Assembly (NCBI GenBank): GCA_023935145.1
Contig: CM043697.1
Span: forward strand, 57,302,501 to 57,366,500
Direction: 5' to 3'
Source: Bretschneidera sinensis
Taxonomy: Eukaryota > Streptophyta > Magnoliopsida > Brassicales > Akaniaceae
DNA: 64,000 nt
Within the stretch, counting starts at the first letter, position 1. The number at the start of each line of letters is the position of its first letter. The notes below the pieces were generated by a model that was given only the letters and a program-made list of their open reading frames with translations, was not told where the DNA came from and did not search any database. Below, piece by piece: positions 54,564 to 64,000 of the stretch. The position numbers were made by a program, and so were the translations under genes.

Positions 54564-55440
54564 GGACCAGAGAGTGTGGTAGGCCCCCTTTTATTTAGAA
54601 GAAATGAGGTAGAAGTCGAAGATGAATATATGGTTCCTGAGATGGAATATGTTGATAGAGCACCTGGTACTAGTGATGCAGTGAGGACTTCTAGAGTTGA
54701 AAGAGATAATTTAAGAGAAGCACTTACTCAGGCTCTTGATAAATTGAATCAAATAGAGGGTAGAGTTGATAATCTACAACATAAGTTGGATGAGTAGGAT
54801 AGACCAGATCTAGATATAGCAGTAGATCTGGTGAGGATTCCTAAGAGACATGAGATTCAGAGGGGTGATGGTGGTTTTGTTAATGAGATTCAGAGCAAGG
54901 AGATTTTTTGTTAGATTCATTAAGCTGAAAACCCTAACCTTTATAGAATCTAAAAACCTAACTGAAACTGAATTGTGGATTAAACGTGTATAACGTTTAT
55001 TAGGAGTGTTACTTGTGACTAATACACATAAGGTTGCCTTTGTGTCATTCCAATTAGAGGGTGAATTGGTGGGATGATATACTCCCTAGGCTAAGTATTG
55101 ATTTAGATCAACCCTTTAACTTGGAGTAGGTTTAAGGAAGCATTCTTTGTTAAGCACTTTCCAGATACCTTCAGATGCCAACAAGAGGGGAACTTTATTC
55201 AGTTGAGGCAGAATACGATGACTTTGGCGCAATATGATGGAAGATTTGTATCCTTGTCTAGATTTGTACCTGAGTTGGTGAATACTGAGGAGAGGAAGTG
55301 TAAGAGATTTCTAGTTGGTTTGAATTTTGACATACGTTCTAGACTCTAATTTAAGGCATTTGAATTATGTTACGTTGGTGAATATGTCACTTTAGATAGA
55401 GAATGATATATTTGAGTCTAGAGGAAGTAAAGAGTGATTA
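54564..55440 (+). pseudogene. Gypsy gag capsid region, broken
   Basis: The N-terminal piece at 54576-54797 (EVEVEDEYMVPEMEYVD, then a coiled-coil-like DKLNQIEGRVDNLQHKL) ends in a stop. After about 300 bp of decayed sequence the capsid core is readable at about 55120-55340 (WSRFKEAFFVKHFPDTF, LRQNTMTLAQYDGRF, VPELVNTEERKCKRF). Several stops. Confidence 0.75.
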
Positions 55441-55656
55441 ATGATGAATAGATCTCAGGGAAATAGAAGTGGTAGTTTGAGGATGCAAAGAGGTCGCCCA
55501 CCTCAAAATAGTCATTCCTTTTCATAGGGACTCATTATACAGAATCAGCAAAGTCCAAGTGGATCTATTGCCTCAGTTTCTTAGAGTTATGTTGGAGAAA
55601 TACTTAGGTTTGGGAAATAACCAATGAGAATATGAGAATTTAGTAAAGGTGGGAGT

Positions 55657-55884
55657 GTGCTAGCAAGAGGATGTGGTAGTGTGGTATCTGATAGAGAGAA
55701 CAAATTTTGTTTTAGGTGTAATCGAATAAGACATTTGTCTCGAGATTGTCCTACTTTGATTTGTTTCGTTTGTGGAGAGGGTGGACATAGAGGTGTGGAT
55801 TGTCCATTGAAGATTAAACCATATGAGGTAGTTACTACTTGGGGAGTTGGGAGATTTCAGATAGTTAGAGGAGGTGGTGGATGA
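55657..55884 (+). pseudogene. Gypsy nucleocapsid with two CCHC zinc knuckles
   Basis: Two consecutive knuckles, CFRCNRIRHLSRDC and CFVCGEGGHRGVDC, are both complete C-x2-C-x4-H-x4-C patterns. A Gly/Arg-rich stretch follows and ends in TGA at 55882. A double knuckle is less usual than a single one in this group. Confidence 0.8.
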
Positions 55885-57290
55885 GTTGGTGGACGGGGTG
55901 GAGCTCAAGGTAGATGAGTAGTTATGGAGAGAGGATGTGGTAGTTAGACATAACCTAGAGAGAGTAGAGTCTATGTAATTACCCAGCAGGATGCCCAAGC
56001 TACACCTGATGTCATAATGGGTACAATATATATCCTTAATAAATTTGCTAGAATATTAATTGATCTTGGTTCAACACATTCTTTTGCATCTAGTTTATGA
56101 AGTCTATAGATGCATTTGTTAGTCCTTTATTTCATAATATAATAGTTAAGGTTCCTATTGGAGATAGGGTTATAATTAGAAATATTTATCAGGGTTGTTA
56201 TTCACATGGGAGACATAGAATTTGAGGAAGATTTATTACCTTTGAACAATATAGACTTTGAATTGATACTACAGATGGATTAACTGTTGGCCTATCATAC
56301 ATGGATTGATTATTTAAAAAAAAATGTGATATTTCAAATACCTAGGCAAGAAGAGTTTAACTTTCAAAGAGAATATAAGATACTTCCAACTATTTTATTT
56401 CTGCCTTGACAGCTAGCAAATCGTTGAGGAAACGTTATGAGGGGTACCTAACTTATGTGGTGGATTCTAGTAAAGAAGATAGAAAGTTGGAAGAAATACT
56501 AGTGGTGAGAGATTATCTAAAGGTATTTCTTGAGGAATTATCTCATTTACCTCATAGTAGGGAGTTTGAGTTCTTGATTGATTTCATTTCACGTTCTACA
56601 CCTATTTCTATCGCACTCTATAGAATGCCATCCACTGAGTTGAGAGAGCTTAAAGTACAACTTCAGGAATTGTTAGATAAAAAATTTGTTTGCCCTAGTG
56701 TGTCACCATGATGAGCCCTGATATTATTTGTAAATAAGCAAGATGGTGCAATGAGATTATGTATAGATTACAAACAATTGAATAGGATGACAATTAAGAA
56801 CAAATAACCTTTACCCATAATAGATGATTTGTTTGAACAATTACAGAGAGCTAGTTATTTTCTAAGATTTTTTTGATATTAGGGTATCATTAATTGAGGA
56901 TTAGAGAAGGAGACATACCTAAGATTGCTTTAAGGATATGTTATTGTCACTATGAGTTCTTAGTGATGCCATTTGGGTTGATAAATGCTCTAACTGCATT
57001 TATGGATTCGATGAATAAAATGTTTAAGCCCTTTTCTAGATCAATTTATGGTTGTATTTATTGATAATATTTCAGTGTATTCTGAGAGTGAAGAAGAACA
57101 TGTGAAGCACTTAGAAATAGCGTTAGAAATTATGAGAAGAGACAAATTGTATATGAAATTTTTGAAGTATGAATTCTCGTTGAATGAGGTAACTTTCTTA
57201 GGGCATGTAGTTGCAGGAGATGGAATAGCAGTTGATCCTCAGAAGGTTGAGCCAATATTGAATTGGAAGAACCAACTAATGTAACAAAAA
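55885..57290 (+). pseudogene. Gypsy protease and reverse transcriptase, broken
   Basis: Protease remnant: ILIDLGSTHSFAS (about 56060), with DLGS as active-site motif. RT begins near 56520 with DYLKVFLEELSHLPHSRE and RELKVQLQELLDKKFV (to 56711). Decayed sequence with [15 protein letters not shown] follows near 56760. Then comes the region after the YVDD box, [20 protein letters not shown] (57050 on), where Asn replaces the second catalytic Asp. It ends FLGHVVAGDGIAVDPQK. Confidence 0.8.
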
Positions 57291-57930
57291 TTAGAAGTTT
57301 CTTGAGATTGGCTGGATACTATAGAAGGTTTATTTAGAACTTTTCAATAATTGCAACACCTTTAACCAGATTGACTAGAAAAGAGGAGAAATTTGAATAG
57401 TTTGGTGAGTATGCGAGGCATTTCCAATAGTTAAAAAAGAAATTAACTACTACTCCAGTATTAGTACTTCCTTTTGGAGATAAAAGATTTGTTGTGTATG
57501 ATGCTTCGCATTAAGGGTTGGGATGTGTATTGATGCATCATGGGAAAGTAGTAGCATATGCCTATAGGCAATTAAAGAATCAGGAGAAAAACTACCTTAC
57601 CTATGACTTAGAGTTGGCTGCCATAGTATTGGCATTGATGATTTTTAAGACATCATCTATATGAAGCGACATGTGAAATATATATTGACTGTACGAGTCT
57701 TATATATTTACCTACCTAGCAGGAATTAAATTTGTGACAGAGGTGATGGATTGAATTGAATAGTGATTATGATTGTATTCATTACTATACAAGGAAAGCA
57801 AATGTAGTAGCTAATGCTTTAAGTAGAAAATCCATAAGAAGATTAGTTGTTATAGAGACCCATAATGGGAATCTGATGGTAGAATTGAGAAGTATGAAGA
57901 TGGACTAGAGAGTAAATGAAAAAGGAAAAT
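57291..57930 (+). pseudogene. Gypsy RNase H, broken
   Basis: Readable pieces in shifting frames: KIRSFLRLAGYYRRFI (57288), KKLTTTPVLVLPFGDKRFVV, YDASH with a stop after it, [17 protein letters not shown] and [13 protein letters not shown]. At least eight stops. Confidence 0.75.
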
Positions 57931-59195
57931 TATTATTAAACATGTTAGTGCAATCATCCATTATAGAATGCCTTTTAAAAATGCAAGGTAAAGATAAGGA
58001 GATAGAAAAGATCAAACGGAAAGTACATAGTGGGAAACAATCAAAATTTAAAATCAGAGAGGATGGTATATTGGTATTGGGACATAGGATTTGTGTTCCC
58101 AATGATGTTGAGTTGAGAAATGAGATATTGAGAGAGGCACATGATACTATATATTCAATGACGTAGGTAATAATAAAATATTCAAGGGTTTGAAACAGAA
58201 CTATTGGTTGTTAGGATTGAAGAAGGATGTAGCGGATTATATTTCTAGATGTTTAGTTTATCAACAAGTGAAATCTGAGAATAAACATCCAGCAGGTTTA
58301 TAACAACCTCTTCTTGTGCTTGAATGGTCATAGCAGAATGTGAGTATGAATTTTGTTACAGGATTTCCCCATACTCAAAGAGGTCATGATGTTGTATGGG
58401 TAATTGTAGATAGACTGTCTAAGTCTTCTCATTTTCTTCTTATTAGTACTACTTGGAGTCCAGAAAGCTTGGTTAAATTGTATGTAGCACAAATTGTAAA
58501 ACTTCATGGAGTACCATTGAGCATAGTGTCAGATCGAGATGCTTGATTTACATCTCAATTTTAGAGAGGCTTTCAACAAGCCATGGGTACTCAGTTACAG
58601 TTTTGTACTGCTTTTCATCCTCAAATAGATGGGAAGACACAAAGAGTTATTCGAATACTAGAAGACATGTTGAGAGGAAGTGTAATGAGTTTCTCAGGAA
58701 ACTGGGATACTTACTTAACTTTGATAAAATTTGCTTATAATAATCAAGTTCAAACTAATATTGGAATGGCACCATTTGAACCTTGTATGATAGGAGATGT
58801 GAAACTCCTATATGTCGGGAGGAAGTGGAAGAAAGAAATATATTTGGCCCAAAATTGATAGATTCAACCACTGAAATGATCAAATTGATCAAAGAAAACC
58901 TTAGAGCTGCACAAAATATGAAGAAAAGTTATGTTGATAAGAGAAGAAGACCTCTTGAATTCTAGGTAGGTGATTGGGTCCATTTAAAAATAAATCTATA
59001 GAAAGGAGTGTTGAGATTTAGTTATAAAGGAAAGTTGAGTCCAAGGTATATTAGACTATATGAGATTATATTGAGAGTTGGGCGAGTGGCATATAGACTG
59101 GAGTTATCCCCAAAATTAAAATGGTTGCATAATTTTTTTTATATTTTTGTTTTACGAAAATATTTACCTGATAAATCCCATAAAGACTTGAGAGT
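57931..59195 (+). pseudogene. Gypsy integrase, broken
   Basis: The zinc-binding part is weak. The core is at 58340-58546 (NFVTGFPHTQRGHDVVWVIV, DRLSKSSHFL, IVSDRDA), then after a stop QFCTAFHPQIDGKTQRVIRI near 58600. The first catalytic Asp of the M-D-F-V motif is Asn (MNFVTG), and the Glu position reads R/V, so the active site is lost. The C-terminal part (KLSPRYIRLYEIILRVGRVAYRL) runs to 59195, where LTR sequence starts abruptly. Confidence 0.8.
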
Positions 59196-59576
59196 TTAGT
59201 TCTTGTACTTTTCTTTAAAATGATTTGAATTGGATTCAAACTAAAAGAAAAAGATTTTCACTAAAACTTTGAATTTGAGTTAAGATGAACATGCATATAT
59301 ATTCATGAAATTATCCCAGTATAGGGTATAAATTGAGTTACGAGATAGTGAAATTGATGAGAATATTATGGTTAGGTGGTGGTGAGCAATCCGACGGTAT
59401 TGTTGAGATGAGTGATAGAGGTAAGGTGGTGACCCACAGATAGCGTTATTGCTATGTGGTGAGATCAATTTACAATTAGTAAGCTAAAAGAATAAGAAAA
59501 AATACATAAAACTTGAAATGAATAATATTATGAGAAAAATTATTTAATATTTTATAAATATGTTTGATTTGATCAC
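59196..59576 (+). repeat. Truncated 3' LTR of chromovirus-like element
   Basis: Matches 52815-53187 (TTGAGAGTTTAGTTCTTG onward). It lacks the first 650 bp of the LTR, joined directly to the integrase end, and lacks everything after AATATGTTTGATTTGAT at 59576, where copia sequence begins. Confidence 0.8.
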
Positions 59577-61720
59577 GAATGAAACTATGCTTCACAATCG
59601 GAGAGAACACATCATTCAAATCAACTCTTGCAACTTGATTGTATCCCTTAGTAACCAGGCATGCTTTATGCCTTGCATTTTCAATATCCATAATGTCTTC
59701 TTTTTCTTGAATATTCATTTGCGACCAACTATCCTTTTAACCATTGGTGGTTTTACTAATATTCGAGTTTGATTCTTTTGTATATGTAGAAGATTCACCT
59801 GCATCACTAGTTTCTTGTGCAACTAACAAAGCATAAGCCATTACATCCGTATTACTAGACAAAACAATATTACTGTACCTAAATTTTAGTCTATCTCTCT
59901 TCTCGGTCTATGTTTGGAAATCCTGTAAAATTCATCCTAAGTCTGTTGACTATGTTCTTCACCTAAATTCTCACTTTTTTCAAAAACAAGTTATGAGAAG
60001 TGCTCTGCATATGATCTAAATCAAAACTTTCAAACTCCACTTGATGTGTGTTACTCTTATTATGTTCAAAATCACAAACAACAGACTTCTCTTTCTTAGG
60101 GTTAAGCATAGCAAATTCATTAAAACTAACATCATAACTAATGAGAAATTTAGGTGACTTAGGATTAAGACACCACAATCTATATTCTTTCACACCATCA
60201 ACATAACCAAGAAAAATACATTGTTTTTAGCTCTAGGCTCTAATTTTCCATCATTAACATATGCATATGCAGGATATCCTAATTTTTTTTTTACCATAGA
60301 ATTATCAATTGGGTTACTAGACTATACCTTATATGGGGTTTTAAACTCTATACTTGTAGTAGAAGATCAAATCACCAATTAACAAACAGTAAATGTTGCC
60401 TCTGCCCAAAGTTCTTTAGTTAGTCTATCATTTAAGAGCATACAACAAGTTCTCTCCCAAAGAGTTTTGTTTAATCGTTCAGCAAACTCATTCTATTTTG
60501 GTGTACCTCTCACTGTCTTGTCTCTCTAACAATACCCTCATCTCTTCAATAATCATCAAACTTATTTGAACAAAATTTCAAACCATTATTTATCCTTAGT
60601 CTTTTAATTTGTTCCTTGTTTGCTTTTCAATCATGGTTCTCCACTGTTTAAAATGCCTAAATGCCTTATCTTTGGTCTTCAACATATATACCCAAGTTTT
60701 TCTTGAGTAGTCATCAATGAAAGAAAGCATATATCTGGCACCACCCTTCGATAGAACACGTGAGAGTCCTCAAAGATCAAAGTGAATATAATCCACAGTA
60801 CTTTTAGTTTTGTGAATTGTTGTACCAAAACTAACTCTCTTCTGTTTGCTAAAAACACAATGCTCACAAAATTCAAATTTGTCTATATTTAGTCCACATA
60901 ATAAATTTGCTTAATAAAGTTAGTCCCTTTTCATTAATGTGACTTAATCTCATATGCCATAATTTTGTAACCTCATAATCTGGCATAGTAGAAGCAGTCA
61001 TTGAACCAGTAACGATAGTACTCTACAAAACATACAAATTTGGCGAAGTAATCTTTACTTTCATGAAAACCAGAGCACCTCTGCTAACTTTCATAACTCC
61101 ACTTTCAGATGAATACATGTATCCTTTGACATTAAGAGTACTTAGAGAAATCAAATTTTTCTCGAAGGCAGGTATATCTAACTTTTATCAAGGTCCTTAT
61201 TCCATCATCGTGCATTCTGATCTGGACAGTTCCTATACCAGTAATTTTTCGAGTTGCGTCATCACCCAATAATGAAACTTTGTCATAAGGCTTATATTCT
61301 AAAAACCAATCTATATTTCGACAAATATGGTAGGAACATGCTGAATCCATAATCCAATCAGATATAAAGAACCCATTACAACTAGCAACAACAACATGAT
61401 CATAGTAATCAGAGTCTTATTCACTAACATTAGCTTCAACTTGTTTCTCTTTCCAATCCCTATCCTGATTCTGATTCTAACATCGATTTTGACATCGATT
61501 TTGATTGTTTTCTTCCTAAATTTTCTTTTTCAAATTCAAACACTCAGATTTGTAATGTCTCTTTTTTCTTACAGTAATGACATGTCACATTCTTATTTTT
61601 GGACTTAAATCAGATTTTTTGGATACGAACCTTTTTCTCAACATCTGCCTCTAGAACCTCTAGTTACTAGAGCATCACCTTGACTCTGTTTCTCCTTATT
61701 ATTCCCAGATATATGTCACT
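59563..61720 (-). pseudogene. Copia gag-pol fragment on the minus strand, no LTRs
   Basis: Reading right to left: a basic gag tail and CCHC remnant near 61560-61590 (CHYCKKK). Protease at 61350-61132 (MDSACSYHICRNIDWF; Ala for the usual Gly after DS). A pre-integrase and integrase core in several frames (60900-60400, with SFIDDYSRK-like text near 60690). The integrase C-terminus at 60193-59963 (KEYRLWCLNPKSPKFLIS). N-terminal RT at 59718-59565 (HKACLVTKGYNQVARVD) cut off at the junction with the gypsy LTR. Heavily decayed. Confidence 0.75.
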
Positions 61721-61789
61721 CAAGCAATCTTTATAAAATAGCGAATCTTTGACATCTCTAAATAAATTATGTCTCTACCAAACATAAGA

Positions 61790-62944
61790 TATTTGTTACT
61801 TTGGATGATTTTCTCCAAAGTGAAGTCAGAATTGGAGATAACAAGAGGCTTTTAGTTAAAGACAGTGGCAATGTTCTTGTAAAGACAAAGAAATGAGTGG
61901 AGTGCATCTCCAATGTCTTCTATGTTCTCGACCTAAAGTATAACTTCTAAGTATTAGGCAACTAATCTTGAATGGGAATAATGTACATTTTAATGGTGAT
62001 ATTTGTGAGACCAAGGATAAAAACAACACTCTTCTAGCCAAGGTACATATGACTGTAAAAAATATTTTTCCTTTAAATTTCATAATGAAGTTTTTCCTTG
62101 TTTCAGAACTATTGTTACAGACAAGTCTTGGCTATGACATCTTTGTTATGGACATTTTAGTTTCAGCCCTTTATCTCACATGTGCAAGCAATATGTGGTC
62201 AGAGGCATGCCAAATATTGATCTCAAAGATTAGGTTTGCAAATGATGCATATTTGGAAAGCATTCAAGAGACTTTTTACTACGAACAAATCTTAGAGACC
62301 TTCAAAACCTCTGGAGTTGGTTCATACGAATATGTGCGAATGTATGCGAGCTACTTCTCTTGGTGGAAATTGGTCCCTTCTTAATTTTATTGATGACTTC
62401 ATAAGCTTAGGATAGTCGCATCAATGGTTACTTCTTGCAGTCTTTATAGACACACTCTCTACATTAAAGGGAGCAAAAGAGATTTTGTATTCGTCTATAT
62501 GTTGAAGATGATCTAATTTTACTAGAAATTGTTTAAGCATGGGTGAAGAATTCAAGAGTTCTATGATGCTTGAGTTTGAGATGACCAATATGAGTCTTCT
62601 TCATTTTTTTTTTTTAGCATTGAGGTCAAGCAAAATAAAGATGGAATCTCTATTTCTCAGAAGAATACGTAAGAGAATTGTTAAAGAAATTTAGAATGGA
62701 AAGTGTTGCTCTTGTTTCCACTTCTATGAAGTTTGGATTGAAATCATCTAAAAATTCAGTATAAAAGAAAGTCAATGCTACTCTCTGTAGAAGTCTTGAG
62801 AGTAATCTCAATATACTTGACTACTACAAGGCCCGATCTTACGCCCATGGTAAGTATGATTAGTAGGTTCATGGAGTCTCCAAAAAAAAGTCATTGGGAC
62901 GTTGGAAAGTGGATACTCAGGTATGTGAATGGAATTGTTGATTA
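61790..62944 (+). pseudogene. Copia fragments on the plus strand: protease/pre-integrase and RT
   Basis: 61800-62090 reads protease-end text (VRIGDNKRLLVKDSGN, CISNVFYVLDLK) and NVHFNGDICETKDKNNTLLAKV before the pre-integrase domain. 62150-62400 is unassigned. 62450-62940 is the C-terminal half of RT: IEVKQNKDGISISQKN, ELLKKFRMESVALVSTSMKF, WDVGKWILRYVNGIV. Integrase and the catalytic half of RT are missing. It stops 1 bp before the LTR at 62946. Confidence 0.7.
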
Positions 62945-63135
62945 ATGTTGGTATTTGTGTAAGGCTTGCACAGGTCCAACCATAGTTCAAAGATGATTAA
63001 AGTTCAGAAAATTAGAAGACTGCACACATGTGTGTGCATCAATTTGGAGCAAGGGAAGGCCATGCGCACTAGTGTGCGCATTTCTGCACACAAGCAGAAG
63101 GGTGTGCGCACAGCAGCAGAAGGGAGTAGCACCAG

Positions 63136-63300
63136 TGTGCACCGCAGCACGCACACCCAGCGCCACACCTCCCAACATGCACACCATCAGGTGTGCACCA
63201 GCACCACAGCACTTACACCTAGCGCCGCGCCTCCCAGCATGCACACCATCAGGTGCGCACTAGCGTCGCAGCACGCACGCCCAGCGCCGCACTGCCCAGG
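63136..63300 (+). repeat. GC-rich tandem repeats, about 62 bp, in the LTR
   Basis: Almost three units with the landmarks GCAGCAC(G/T)(C/T)ACACC(C/T)AGCGCC and CATGCACACCATCAGGTG. The GC content stands far above the surroundings. Frames through it are repeat artefacts. Confidence 0.85.
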
Positions 63301-63463
63301 CACACTGCTGCACACATGGGCAGCAGGCTTAAGGACCCTCAAAAGTGTGTGTGTATAAGGAAATGCACAACACTACTTTGAGAGTGATGAAGGGCTATGA
63401 TTAAATGGAGATCATGATCAAAGGGAGGAGATTGATTGACAAGAATGTCCAAGAAGTGAAAGG

Positions 63464-63473
63464 CTATAAAAGG
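63464..63473 (+). promoter_or_regulatory. LTR TATA box (copia 62946)
   Basis: GGCTATAAAAGGGG, about 520 bp into the LTR, a strong plant TATA match. Confidence 0.65.
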
Positions 63474-63924
63474 GGTTTCATAGCCTCATTTTTCAAACAC
63501 ATAAGTTTGTGAAATTGTGAGATCAATTGTAAACACATAGAGAGAATTGTGTAAGAGTGACAAACACAAGAGGGACTCTTTGTAGTGAGGCTGGTTATAA
63601 AGGATAGAGAAGTCTAGATTAGATAGAGAGCATTGTTAGTTCTCATCTTCTTCCTTTCTTCTCTTCTTGTTTCTTCAAGAACTCGGATTCTTGAAGGGGA
63701 TTGTTGTAACTTGTAAGAACCATTTGATTTAGTGCAGAGAGTTTGGAGGAACTCACAGGGACATAGGCACATTGCCGAACCTCGATAACAAATTGGTTAT
63801 CTTCTTTCTTTCTTTGATTTTCTGTTCTTGTGTTCGATTGCTGTATTTCTTTCTACAAGTCATTCTAGACTTGGGTGTTTAGAAGATCACCACCTAGGAA
63901 TCTTGTCAAGGTGATTTCTAATAG

Positions 63925-63936
63925 TGGTATCAGAGC
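63925..63936 (+). other. Primer binding site (tRNA-Met-i)
   Basis: Exact TGGTATCAGAGC, one base after the LTR end. The leader (to 64000) follows and the element continues beyond the window. Confidence 0.92.
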
Positions 63937-64000
63937 TGCACAGCTGGGTATCGGAGCAAGAACAAGAAGGTGACGGAGCCAAGACTCTAAGAATTAGAGA

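Larger units (their letters stand above)
52161..59576 (+). mobile_element. Degenerate Ty3-gypsy element, chromovirus-like
   Basis: One 5' LTR of about 2.2 kb, a tRNA-Met-type primer site, gag, two zinc knuckles, protease, RT, RNase H and integrase in gypsy order. Then comes a 3' LTR piece that begins inside the LTR. Stops and frameshifts are everywhere. The gag and integrase sequences (WSRFKEAFF, SRFVPELV; DRLSKSSHFL) resemble Tekay/Del-type chromoviruses. The C-terminal chromodomain expected there is lost at the pol/LTR junction near 59195. The exact LTR start is uncertain (TGTAAAACTC at 52161 or TGTAAAGTTG at 52208). Confidence 0.8.
62946..63923 (+). repeat. 5' LTR of a further Ty1-copia element
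   Basis: 978 bp, TGTTGGTATTTGTG...TTCTAATA, followed 1 bp later by a perfect primer site. The last 280 bp and the first 20 bp match the LTR at 44658-45537; the U3 differs. It contains a GC-rich repeat block at 63105-63320 and TGCACACATGTGTGTGCA near 63022. TATA box at 63464. Confidence 0.88.

Noticed and set aside
62966..63358. Long Ser/Thr/His-rich frame and two overlapping ones
   Set aside because: Generated by the 62-bp GC-rich tandem repeats in the LTR; all three readings are open there.

Overview
This is nuclear DNA of a flowering plant, most probably a eudicot. It is AT-rich and built almost entirely from nested, mostly decayed LTR retrotransposons, with one CACTA DNA transposon. There are Ty1-copia elements of several lineages, an Athila-type Ty3-gypsy element with a tRNA-Asp-type primer site, and a degenerate chromovirus-like gypsy element. 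The only cellular sequence I recognise is one exon-sized fragment of GCN1/ILITYHIA. I see no intact host gene, tRNA, rRNA or CRISPR. Athila-type elements and dense nesting suggest pericentromeric or other heterochromatin (inference).

Layout. 1-7860: the 3' part of a SIRE-like copia element (gag, pol, env-like region, 3' LTR). 7861-8022: CA/TA microsatellite. 8023-12329: a 4.3-kb copia element with both LTRs and an internal inversion of about 1.2 kb. 12330-19643: non-coding relics, including one copy of a block repeated at 27.4-28.1 kb, an AT-hook-like open frame and the GCN1 fragment. 19644-23445: a non-autonomous CACTA element with ATA target duplications, carrying a spliced-looking transposase-related gene and a membrane-protein fragment. 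24778-27377: a 2.6-kb solo LTR with ATTTT duplications. 28465-45537: a copia element with GTTCT duplications, interrupted at 32552-43482 by a young 10.9-kb Athila-like element with GATGT duplications; the copia 3' end is duplicated in tandem. 45538-47428: TRIM-like and other LTR relics. 47429-52000: a copia element on the minus strand. About 52161-59576: the degenerate chromovirus. 59563-62945: two opposed copia fragments. 62946-64000: the LTR, primer site and leader of another copia element that runs out of the window.

Relative age. The Athila LTRs have equal length (1647 bp) and I count about 15 substitutions (0.9%). LTR pairs of the copia elements at 47429 and 8023 differ by about 7% and 8%. 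The Athila element sits inside the copia element at 28465, so it is the younger of those two. Its coding region is intact apart from one missing base in gag.

Most noteworthy: a cluster of near-palindromic CAGTCGACTGG motifs lies just upstream of a TATA box in three places. These are before the SIRE env-like region, in the SIRE LTR, and in the unrelated chromovirus LTR. This looks like a promoter module shared between superfamilies, and perhaps an internal promoter for the env-like gene. A second shared segment links the Athila LTR with the U3 of the copia element at 62946. All identities and counts are by eye.
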